A DNA stretch of 35,551 bases from Magnetospira sp. GTDB taxonomy: Bacteria > Pseudomonadota > Alphaproteobacteria > Rhodospirillales > Magnetospiraceae. The stretch spans positions 1 to 35,551 of the forward strand of contig JANQIL010000041.1 of NCBI GenBank assembly GCA_028282245.1, given 5' to 3'. Position numbers and translations under genes: made by a program. Positions 7,736-14,827 of the stretch are shown in pieces. Position 1 is the first letter of the stretch; each line of letters opens with the position of its first letter. The notes under the pieces are model-generated. The model was not told where the DNA came from. It saw nothing but the letters and a program-made list of their open reading frames with translations, and did not search any database.

Positions 7736-9408
7736 CCGGCGCGCGGCGCCTCGTCGCCGTTGCCCTGATCCTGCTGGTCGGCGCCGGCGAACCGCGCGCC
7801 GCGCCGCGCGACGGCCTGACCATCGGCATCACCCAGTTCCCGACCACCTTCCATCCCAATACCGATTCCATGATGGCCACGACCTACATCCTGGCCATGA
7901 CCCGGCGGCCGTTCACCGCCTTCGCGCCCGACTGGTCGTTGACCTGCCTGTTGTGCGACACCCTGCCGACCCTCGAGAACGGCGGCGCGACGCCCGAGAC
8001 GACGCCCGACGGCACGCCCGGAGTCGCGGTGACCTACCGCATTCACCCGGAGGCCACCTGGGGTGACGGCGTGCCGGTCACGGCCGACGATGTGCTGTTC
8101 ACCTGGGAGGTGGGCCGCCACCCGAAAAGCGGCATCACCAACATCGAACTATACCGGGCAATCCACCAAATCGACGCGACGGACCCGAAAACGGTCACCT
8201 TCCATTTCGATCGCCTGGCCTTCGATTACAACGCCATCAACGACTTCCGGCTGCTGCCGGCGCATCTCGACCGGCCGGCGTTCGAAGCCGATCCGGCGGC
8301 CTACCACAAAACGACACGCTTCGACACCGACACCACCAATCCGGGTCTCTATTTCGGACCCTACCGGATCGCCGAGGTGGCGCCGGGGTCGCACGTGGTG
8401 CTGCTCCCCAATCCGACCTGGTATGGCGATCCGCCCGCGTTTCGACGCATCGTCGTGCGGATGATCGGCAACACGGCCGCCCTGGAGGCCAATCTCCTGT
8501 CCGGGTCGATCGACATGATCGCCGGCGAGATGGGCCTGTCGCTGGATCAGGCATTGGCCTTCGAGGCCCGCCACGGCGACCGGTTCCAGGTCCTCTACCG
8601 GCCGGGGCTGGTCTACGAACACGTGGATCTCAACCTGGACAATCCGGTTCTGGCGGACCGGAGGGTGCGGCGCGCCCTGCTGCTGGCCCTCGACCGCGAG
8701 GCGATCAGCCGGCGCCTGTTCGGCGGCAAGCAACCGGTGGCCACCACCAGCGTCAGCCCGCTCGACCACGTGCATCTGGAATCCCTGGCCACCGCGCCAT
8801 ACGACCCGGAAGAGGCCGGCCGGCTGTTCGACGCGGCGGGCTGGACCCTCGGCGCCGGCGGCATGCGCCGCGACGCGGCCGGGCGACCGCTACGCCTGGA
8901 GATCATGACCACGGCCGGCAACCGGACCCGCGAGCTGGTTCAGCAGGTATTGCAGGCGCAATGGAAGGCGGCCGGCGTCGAGGTGGCCATCCGCAACCAG
9001 CCGGCGCGGGTACTGTTCGGCGACACGATGACCCGGCGCCGGTTTCCCTCGATGGTGATGTACGCCTGGATCTCGTCGCCCGAGAACGTGCCGCGCTCGA
9101 CCCTGCATTCCGACAGCATTCCGACCGCCGACAACAACTGGGCCGGTCAGAACTATACCGGCTACGCCAACCCGGAGATGGACGACCTGATCGAGCGGAT
9201 CGAGGTGGAACTGGACCGCGAGACGCGGACCAAGCTGTGGTATCGGCTGCAGGAGATCTACGCCCGCGACCTGCCGGCACTGCCCCTCTACTTCCGCGCC
9301 AACGCCCATATCCTGCCCAACTGGCTGCGCGGCGTCACCCCGACCGGCCACATGGGGCCGAGCAGCCTGTGGGTGGAGACCTGGCGGGTCGACGAGACGC
9401 CGCGATAG
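7732..9408 (+). CDS. Peptide-type ABC solute-binding protein (SBP family 5)
   Basis: A 558-residue periplasmic binding protein of the DppA/OppA/NikA type. A GTG start overlapping the pyrE stop gives an N-terminal Arg pair, a hydrophobic core (LVAVALILLVGAG) and a cleavage site around EPRA-AP, so it is exported. Cluster 5 signatures are present: TYRIHPEATWGDGVPVTADDVLFTW near the N-terminus, VRRALLLALDREAISRRLF in the middle, and DLPALPLYFRANAHI near the C-terminus. The ligand could be peptides, nickel or other small solutes. The DppB/DppC-like permeases at 548-2364 lack a binding protein, so the two may form one importer, but no ATPase gene is in the window. An AT-rich stretch and the toxin operon follow. 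Confidence 0.9.
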   Translation: MTGARRLVAVALILLVGAGEPRAAPRDGLTIGITQFPTTFHPNTDSMMATTYILAMTRRPFTAFAPDWSLTCLLCDTLPTLENGGATPETTPDGTPGVAVTYRIHPEATWGDGVPVTADDVLFTWEVGRHPKSGITNIELYRAIHQIDATDPKTVTFHFDRLAFDYNAINDFRLLPAHLDRPAFEADPAAYHKTTRFDTDTTNPGLYFGPYRIAEVAPGSHVVLLPNPTWYGDPPAFRRIVVRMIGNTAALEANLLSGSIDMIAGEMGLSLDQALAFEARHGDRFQVLYRPGLVYEHVDLNLDNPVLADRRVRRALLLALDREAISRRLFGGKQPVATTSVSPLDHVHLESLATAPYDPEEAGRLFDAAGWTLGAGGMRRDAAGRPLRLEIMTTAGNRTRELVQQVLQAQWKAAGVEVAIRNQPARVLFGDTMTRRRFPSMVMYAWISSPENVPRSTLHSDSIPTADNNWAGQNYTGYANPEMDDLIERIEVELDRETRTKLWYRLQEIYARDLPALPLYFRANAHILPNWLRGVTPTGHMGPSSLWVETWRVDETPR

Positions 9409-9567
9409 ATCCCGCGCATGCAGGTGGCCGCTTCCCTTGAGAGGGGAGACGCGCCCGGAAACCGGAACCGTTCGGTCCCCGTCGCTTCGCGAACTCTGGC
9501 CGGAAGGGCGGTTTCGGCGTCAGACAAATTTTTTCCAGAGATGATATATTAGAAATACGCGGTAAGG

Positions 9568-9604
9568 TTGACATGCCCCGCGTTCGACTTAGAATTCATC
9601 TAAG
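9568..9604 (+). promoter_or_regulatory. Strong sigma70-like promoter with overlapping operator, toxin operon
   Basis: TTGACA (9568-9573), a 16-base spacer and TAGAAT (9590-9595) form a near-consensus promoter. A perfect inverted repeat CTTAGA-attca-TCTAAG (9588-9604) covers the -10 and the start of transcription, the usual place for a repressor operator. The leader to the first toxin ATG is about 70 bases, A/T-rich, with no clear Shine-Dalgarno sequence. The surrounding 9525-9930 is strikingly AT-rich relative to the rest of the window. The remainder of the gap from 9409 to 9530 holds no gene. Confidence 0.6.
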
Positions 9605-9673
9605 AATCGACCCTCGCAAGAACAAAGCCTTGAAAACAAACCTTTCATTTTCCACCGCAATGGAATCCTGTCC

Positions 9674-10822
9674 ATGAGCCAGAACGCAAACGTTGGACCC
9701 GAAAACCTTGCATCGAATTATCTGTCGGCAACGAATGTATTTATACAGTTAGAAGAATTTTCGAACCTAAACTTAAGTCAGCAAGAACTGAATTTACCCG
9801 TCGATACAGGATTATCCTATGAAATCGAGACCTATCAGAATCAACTCAAATCAAGCGCCAGTGCGTTTTTTTCGGATATTTCCGGTAAATTCATTCACCA
9901 AATATCCTTGGGGCTGAATTTCGTCGCTCTATGGAAAGCCAGCGAGGAAGTCGAACTTCCCTTGCTGCGCCAGGCCGCGACCAACGAGAAGGCGCGACAA
10001 GCCAGCCAGCGGGCCTTCCAGGAACTCAGCGAGCAGTCCGGCCGCATTCACCAGTTCGGCACCGACCTGTCCGGCACGATCGGAGTCTACAACGGCACGC
10101 TCGGACCGCTGAACGACAAGCTGCAGGTTGCGATCGCCGAAGCCATCAAGCAGCTTGGCGCGGCGGCGGAAAGCGCGACCCAGGAGATCGACGCCCTCAA
10201 CACGGCGATCGGCAAAAACATCGACGACATTGTCGCCGGGGCCACCGAAACCGGCTCGGCGGTGAGCGAGTTGCTGATCGGCATCCTGACCACCATCGCC
10301 GACGCGAAGCCCGACAAGACGTCCACCGGCACCGAAAGCCAAGGCAAGGGGACCAAGACGAAAAGCGGCGATGGCGACGCAAACAAGCCGCCGTCGACCG
10401 ATTTCGCCGTCTCGGCGATCACCGCCGGATCGGAGGGCGTCGAGAAAACGTCCCAGGCCCGGGCCGATCTTCGCGCGAACAACGAAAAACTCGCCAAGGC
10501 CTACCAGACGCTGGCCCAGGCCAACGCCCTGAGCGCGGTCGGCAAGGTGGTCGCGGTCCAGGCCGCGCAGTTCGCCTCCGCCATGGCCGAGTTGCAGACC
10601 CAGACCGAGACGCTGGTGGCGAGTTGGGGCCAATCGCCCATCACGCCGCCGGGAAGCGGACGAAGCCTGGCGTTTCAGCAGTTCGCCGACGAGATCGCGG
10701 CAATCTCCAGCCAGACGGAGGCGGACGGGCTGGTCAAGCAGGTGGAATTCGTGTCCACCGATTGGACGCTGCTGGGCGACCGGCTGCAATCCCTGAAAAC
10801 GAGGTTGGTCGGCGTGTCGTGA
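9674..10822 (+). CDS. Tripartite alpha-pore-forming toxin, component A-like
   Basis: A 382-residue, mostly helical protein without a signal peptide or lipobox. Long heptad-like helices flank a central section (about 190-258) with an amphipathic stretch (VSELLIGILTTIA) and a hydrophilic Lys/Thr/Gly/Ser-rich loop (211-243), then FAVSAITAGSEGV. That plan, a helical bundle with an amphipathic head, resembles the A component of the ClyA-superfamily tripartite toxins (AhlA/SmhA, NheA), which lines the pore. The assignment rests on architecture and on the two following genes; I cannot align it here. The first ~85 codons are AT-rich with codons rare elsewhere in the window (TTA at codons 26, 34, 41 and 47; ATA at 24), while the rest has normal GC. 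The gap to the next gene is 101 bases. Confidence 0.62.
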   Translation: MSQNANVGPENLASNYLSATNVFIQLEEFSNLNLSQQELNLPVDTGLSYEIETYQNQLKSSASAFFSDISGKFIHQISLGLNFVALWKASEEVELPLLRQAATNEKARQASQRAFQELSEQSGRIHQFGTDLSGTIGVYNGTLGPLNDKLQVAIAEAIKQLGAAAESATQEIDALNTAIGKNIDDIVAGATETGSAVSELLIGILTTIADAKPDKTSTGTESQGKGTKTKSGDGDANKPPSTDFAVSAITAGSEGVEKTSQARADLRANNEKLAKAYQTLAQANALSAVGKVVAVQAAQFASAMAELQTQTETLVASWGQSPITPPGSGRSLAFQQFADEIAAISSQTEADGLVKQVEFVSTDWTLLGDRLQSLKTRLVGVS

Positions 10823-10923
10823 ATTCGGGCATGGCGGCAAGGACACGAGAACGACGACCCGGAGCCGGAGTACGGGCTCGACCGTAGGCGCGGATCTTAC
10901 TTCACCCGACAGGAGAGCAGAGA

Positions 10924-12021
10924 ATGGGAAACAGCACCATCATCGCGGCACAGAAGATCTCATCCGCGAACAAGTCTCAGACGTCGCAGGGACTGCTGAT
11001 TCAGAAATACGCGAACAGCGTCAAGGAACAGCCCGACGTCGACTTTTCCGGCTTCAAGAACCTTGAGCAATACCAGACCGACATCAACAGCGGCCTGAAG
11101 ACGGCGAAAGAGCACGCCGACACCTACCTGAACAAGATCCAGCCGGCGATCATCACCAATATCTCCAACATCTCGAACTATTACGCCCTGCACAACGCGG
11201 TCGCGGCGACCCTGCCGCCCGGCTCGACCGAGAAACAATGGATCGAGGCGCTGACCGCGCTCAAGGAGCAATCCCAGGATTACCAGACCGACGCCAAGAA
11301 CGTGGTCGGCCTGATCACCACCCTGCATAATGATCTCACCACCGACGCCGCGGCCTTCGCCAAGTTCGTCAGCGACCTGAACACCGCCGTGAACGGCGAC
11401 AACGGCGTGCTCAGCTCGATCAACGACGAATTGAGCAGCATTCAGAGCAAGATCGACGGCGCGATCGCCGGCACCGTGCTCAGCGGGCTCGCGATCGTCG
11501 GCGGCGTGTTCATCGCCGCCGTCGGCGCGGTCGCCGATTTCGTCACCGCCGGCACCTCGACTCCGCTCGTGGTCGGCGGAGTCGCCCTGATCCTGGCCGG
11601 GGTCGGCGGCGAGGTGGGAAGCGCCATCGCGCTGAAGGCCCTGAACGACGAAAAGGCGGATCTTCTGCAACAGAAGGCCAAGCTCAAGGACGAGGTGAAG
11701 CTGGCCAGCGGCATGAGCAGCGCCTATTCGTCCCTGGGGGATCAGGTCAAGGCGGCGGTGAAAGCCGCCACCGAGATGCAGAGCGCCTGGGAGTTCCTGG
11801 ATTCCGATCTCGGCAACCTGATCAGCGACCTGGACAATGGGATCACCAGCACCGGCGAGGCCCGGAAGCTCTTCCTGACCGCCGCCAATACGGAGGTCGC
11901 CACGGTGAACAAGGACATCACCATCATCAAGCATCAGATGACGGGCGTCCAGAACGTGGGCGTGCCGCAGGGCGGCAACGTGGGCGATGCGATCGTCGAA
12001 GCCGCCAAGAAGGCCGCCTGA
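10924..12021 (+). CDS. Tripartite alpha-pore-forming toxin, component B-like (pore former)
   Basis: A 365-residue helical protein with no signal peptide. Long amphipathic helices (about 45-178 and 239-340) flank a strongly hydrophobic central hairpin: helix 1 at about 179-208 (AGTVLSGLAIVGGVFIAAVGAVADFV), a short AGTSTP turn, and helix 2 at about 215-238 (LVVGGVALILAGVGGEVGSAIA). Two membrane-length hydrophobic segments in the middle of a soluble helical bundle is the defining plan of Hbl/Nhe-type and AhlB/SmhB pore-forming subunits, where the concealed head unfolds into the membrane. The start is supported by AGGAG at 10910-10914, 9 bases before the ATG. Base composition is like that of the chromosome. 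It is best read as the transmembrane subunit of the system. Confidence 0.72.
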   Translation: MGNSTIIAAQKISSANKSQTSQGLLIQKYANSVKEQPDVDFSGFKNLEQYQTDINSGLKTAKEHADTYLNKIQPAIITNISNISNYYALHNAVAATLPPGSTEKQWIEALTALKEQSQDYQTDAKNVVGLITTLHNDLTTDAAAFAKFVSDLNTAVNGDNGVLSSINDELSSIQSKIDGAIAGTVLSGLAIVGGVFIAAVGAVADFVTAGTSTPLVVGGVALILAGVGGEVGSAIALKALNDEKADLLQQKAKLKDEVKLASGMSSAYSSLGDQVKAAVKAATEMQSAWEFLDSDLGNLISDLDNGITSTGEARKLFLTAANTEVATVNKDITIIKHQMTGVQNVGVPQGGNVGDAIVEAAKKAA

Positions 12022-12041
12022 GTCCGTATCCCGCAACCATC

Positions 12042-12061
12042 GGGCCGCCGCTCGGCGGCCC
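12042..12061 (+). promoter_or_regulatory. Perfect GC hairpin inside the toxin operon
   Basis: GGGCCGCC-gctc-GGCGGCCC is a perfect 8-bp stem with a 4-base loop in the 82-base gap between the second and third toxin genes. There is no U-run. It could protect the upstream mRNA from 3' decay and so set the ratio of component B to C, or act as a weak terminator. Confidence 0.4.
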
Positions 12062-12103
12062 GGTCCCATCGGCGTTTCGCCCGCGCCGCGATTGGAGAGA
12101 CCG

Positions 12104-12907
12104 ATGACCGGCTTGATGTCCCAGGCCCTTGCGAACGTCAAGGCCACCGAAGATACCATCACCGCGCTGAGCGGCCTGCCCGCGGCGGCGGAGTCGATCG
12201 TCCAGCAGTCCTCCGACCTCATCGGGTCGGTCGCGAAAGGCATCGAACACCTTCAGACCGACGCCGGGGTGTTGGTTCCGAGGATCGAGGATGCCCTGAG
12301 CCAGGCCGAGACCGCGCTCCAGCAAGGCAAACCGCTCGGCGAGGTGAAGGTATTGATCGACGCGGCAAACACCGAGGCCCGGGGCCTCGAAACGACGGCG
12401 AACGACGTCTCCGATCTGCTCGGAAAGGCCCGAAACTCGATTGCCGCCTATTCGAACGACCTCGCGGGGATCGAGAACCAGATCGGCAAGGAGATCGCCG
12501 CTCTCAACGGAGAGCTCGGCAACCTGAAGAGCAAGCGGGACGCGGCCAAGAAAAAATACTACTGGCTGATTGCCCTGGGTCCGTTCGGAGTGGCCGGGCT
12601 CGCCGCCGCCCTGGCGCTCTACCTGAAGTTCAAGCACGACGTCGACCATCTGCAAGGCGAAATCAACGGCAAGCAGAAGCAGGTCGACAAGCAGAAAGCG
12701 CTGGTGACGGCCGTGAAGTCCCTGAACGGGGATTTCGATACCCTGGTCGACAAGGTTTCCGGGATCAAGAACGCCGTCGGATTCCTTTCCGACGACATCG
12801 GCCGCGTGATCTCCGATCTCGAGCACGAAGGCAACCGCACGATCATCGAGCTGTTCGTGAAGGCGGCCCAGACCGAGGCGAAGGAAGTCGCCGCCGACGT
12901 GGCATGA
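12104..12907 (+). CDS. Tripartite alpha-pore-forming toxin, component C-like
   Basis: A 267-residue helical protein with no signal peptide. Two long Ala/Glu/Lys-rich helical arms flank one central hydrophobic stretch at about 152-175 (YYWLIALGPFGVAGLAAALA...), with Gly-Pro in the middle suggesting a short hairpin, bordered by Lys clusters (SKRDAAKKK and KFKHD). This shorter size and single hydrophobic head fit the C component of AhlABC/SmhABC, which docks first on the target membrane. The charged coiled-coil after the head (HLQGEINGKQKQVDKQKAL) fits the same fold. The ATG at 12104 follows TTGGAGA at a good distance. It is the last of three tandem genes. The closest alternative is an unrelated membrane-anchored coiled-coil protein, made less likely by its neighbours. 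Confidence 0.62.
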   Translation: MTGLMSQALANVKATEDTITALSGLPAAAESIVQQSSDLIGSVAKGIEHLQTDAGVLVPRIEDALSQAETALQQGKPLGEVKVLIDAANTEARGLETTANDVSDLLGKARNSIAAYSNDLAGIENQIGKEIAALNGELGNLKSKRDAAKKKYYWLIALGPFGVAGLAAALALYLKFKHDVDHLQGEINGKQKQVDKQKALVTAVKSLNGDFDTLVDKVSGIKNAVGFLSDDIGRVISDLEHEGNRTIIELFVKAAQTEAKEVAADVA

Positions 12908-13062
12908 GAGGCGTTCGCCGGAGGCCGGGTTTGCGCGGTTGACCGAAAACAAGGGGTGGACCCGGTCCATCCCGATACATCCCCCCCCGGCCGCCGGCCG
13001 GTTTGCCCGCCACGCCGTTTGGCGCTACACAGGACACGGGCAACGGAAGGGGGAGGCGCGGC

Positions 13063-13407
13063 ATGCGCACGGTGGTCTATTTCAGGGCCGGCACGGTGGG
13101 CGACTTCGCGGTCGAGGACGATCGCTTCGCGGCGTTCAGCGCCCAGGTGCCGCGCGACATCAAGTATGACGACGACGAACTGACCCGCGCCCGGCGGGTG
13201 CTGGGCGCCTTCATGGCGGCCGACGTCGAGCGGCCGGTGAGCGCCACCGAGGAGGCGGCCGCCTGCTTCGTCTGGACCTACTTCAACACCCACCCGGACC
13301 CGCAGAAGCACATCCAGGGCGACGTTCTGGTGATCGACCTGAACGGTGACGGGGAAACGGTGGACTACGCCGCGGTCGACGACGTGGATCTTGTCCAGGA
13401 GCAATAG
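13063..13407 (+). CDS. Small acidic protein of unknown function
   Basis: A 114-residue soluble protein that I do not recognise. It starts at an ATG 7 bases after a strong GGGGGAGG ribosome-binding sequence. It is acidic, with a Cys and an aromatic patch in the middle (AACFVWTYFNTHPDP) and an Asp-rich end (DLNGDGETVDYAAVDDVDLVQ). The IDLNGDG segment looks like an EF-hand-type loop but is isolated. No signal peptide or membrane segment. It lies 155 bases after the toxin operon in the same orientation and converges on purD. It could be a bystander core gene or functionally linked to the toxin; the sequence does not decide. Confidence 0.8.
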   Translation: MRTVVYFRAGTVGDFAVEDDRFAAFSAQVPRDIKYDDDELTRARRVLGAFMAADVERPVSATEEAAACFVWTYFNTHPDPQKHIQGDVLVIDLNGDGETVDYAAVDDVDLVQEQ

Positions 13408-13422
13408 CCCATCCGTCGTTCA

Positions 13423-13441
13423 GCGCGGGACCCACCCGCGC
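13423..13441. terminator. Stem-loop between convergent genes
   Basis: GCGCGGG-accca-CCCGCGC is a perfect 7-bp stem with a 5-base loop between the stop of the small acidic protein and the stop of purD. It is symmetric and could end transcription from both sides, though neither side has a T-run. Confidence 0.45.
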
Positions 13442-13469
13442 CGTCGGACACCGGGAAAGGACACCGGAC

Positions 13470-14747
13470 TCAGGCGCGCCGCAACGCCCGCCAGCCGATG
13501 TCGCGGCGGCAAAATCCGTTCGGCCAGTCGATCCGGTCGACCGCCGCATAGGCCCGGTTCCGCGCCTCGGCGACGTCGTCCGCCAGCGCCGTGACCCCGA
13601 GGACCCGACCGCCGTCGGCTAGGATAAGGTCGCCGTCGGCCCGGGTGCCGGCATGGAACACCGTCACGCCGTCAACCGCCTCGGCCCGCTCAAGGCCGCC
13701 GATCTCCGAGCCCTTGCGGTAGGCGCCGGGATACCCGTTGGTGGCCATGACGACAATCAGGGCGGTGGCGTCGTGCCATTCGACGGAAATTTCGTCCAGC
13801 CGTCCCTCGGCGCAGGCGAGCAGCATCTCCAGCGCGTCGGACTTGAGGCGCAGCATCATCGCCTGGCACTCCGGATCGCCGAAGCGGGCGTTGTATTCGA
13901 GCAGCTTCGGATCGCCGTCCGGGCCGATCATCAGTCCGGCGAACAGCACGCCCTTATAGGGCATGCCCTCGGCCGCCATGCCGGCCACGGTGGGCTGGAT
14001 GATCTCGCGCATCACCCGCTCCTGCAGGTCGGGAGTCATCACCGGAGCCGGGGTGTAGGCCCCCATGCCGCCGGTATTCGGTCCCTCGTCGCCGTCGAAC
14101 GCCGGCTTGTGATCCTGGGCCGAGACCAGGGGCAGCGCGGTCGTGCCGTCGACCAGGGCGAAGAAGCTGGCCTCCTCGCCGTGCAGGAATTCCTCGACCA
14201 CCACGTTGTCGCCGGCGCCGCCGAACGACCGCTCGGTCATGATATGGTCGATGGCGGCGAACGCCTCGTTCAGATTGCGGCACAGGATCACGCCCTTGCC
14301 GGCCGCCAGGCCGTCCGCCTTGACGACGATCGGCGCGCCGCGCGCGCGGATGTATTCCTTCGCGGCGTCGCATTCGTCGAAGCTCTCGAAGGCGGCGGTG
14401 GGAATGTCGTACTTGGCGCAGAGGTCCTTCATCAGGGTCTTCGACCCCTCGATCCCGGCCGCCGCGGCGCTCGGTCCGAAGGCGGTGATTCCGGCCCGTT
14501 CCAGGCGATCGACCAGACCGGCGACCAGCGGCGCCTCGGGACCGACGACCACGAAATCGATCCGCCCGCGCTTCGCGAACTCGACCAGACCGGTCAGGTT
14601 GCCGGCCTGGATGTCGACGCACTCGGCAACCCGGGCGATGCCCGCGTTGCCCGGCGCGCAATAGAGCCGATCACAGTTCGCGGATCGGGCGATGGCCCAG
14701 CACAGCGCGTGTTCGCGACCCCCCGATCCGACGACCAGTACGTTCAT
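13470..14747 (-). CDS. purD: Phosphoribosylamine-glycine ligase (GAR synthetase)
   Basis: A 425-residue ATP-grasp ligase that joins glycine to 5-phosphoribosylamine in the second step of purine synthesis. Visible signatures are the N-terminal [23 protein letters not shown], the ATP-grasp segment [15 protein letters not shown], the PurD motif [17 protein letters not shown], and [11 protein letters not shown] with the metal-binding Glu and Asn. The length is typical of the family. The ATG at 14745-14747 follows GGAGGGA. It is divergent from xseA with an 80-base shared control region and stands alone, away from other pur genes except purA at 31.9 kb. Confidence 0.97.
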   Translation of the reverse strand: MNVLVVGSGGREHALCWAIARSANCDRLYCAPGNAGIARVAECVDIQAGNLTGLVEFAKRGRIDFVVVGPEAPLVAGLVDRLERAGITAFGPSAAAAGIEGSKTLMKDLCAKYDIPTAAFESFDECDAAKEYIRARGAPIVVKADGLAAGKGVILCRNLNEAFAAIDHIMTERSFGGAGDNVVVEEFLHGEEASFFALVDGTTALPLVSAQDHKPAFDGDEGPNTGGMGAYTPAPVMTPDLQERVMREIIQPTVAGMAAEGMPYKGVLFAGLMIGPDGDPKLLEYNARFGDPECQAMMLRLKSDALEMLLACAEGRLDEISVEWHDATALIVVMATNGYPGAYRKGSEIGGLERAEAVDGVTVFHAGTRADGDLILADGGRVLGVTALADDVAEARNRAYAAVDRIDWPNGFCRRDIGWRALRRA

Positions 14748-14827
14748 TTTACTCGGTCCCTCCGTTTTTCGTTGCGGAACCGGCAAACCCCTTTGCCCGC
14801 GCCCCTTGGCATGTTACGGAATTCCGC
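14748..14827. promoter_or_regulatory. purD/xseA divergent intergenic region with two palindromes
   Basis: The 80 bases between the divergent starts hold GGCAAA-cccc-TTTGCC (14782-14797) and a perfect 10-bp palindrome CGGAATTCCG (14817-14826) directly before the xseA ATG, where a ribosome-binding site would be expected. A TTGGCA (14806-14811) might be a -35 for one side. No assignment to a known regulator is possible; the arrangement is compatible with shared control. Confidence 0.3.

Noticed and set aside
9490..9535. Intrinsic terminator for the binding-protein gene ending in T6 at 9530-9535
   Set aside because: The nearest stem (GCCG/CGGC) is only 4 bp with a long loop and is separated from the T-run by 10 bases.
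9674..12907. Chemotaxis receptors, phage tail fibres or phasin-like proteins for the three helical genes
   Set aside because: No HAMP or methyl-accepting signature, no N-terminal membrane anchor, and central hydrophobic hairpins in two of three fit pore-forming subunits much better.
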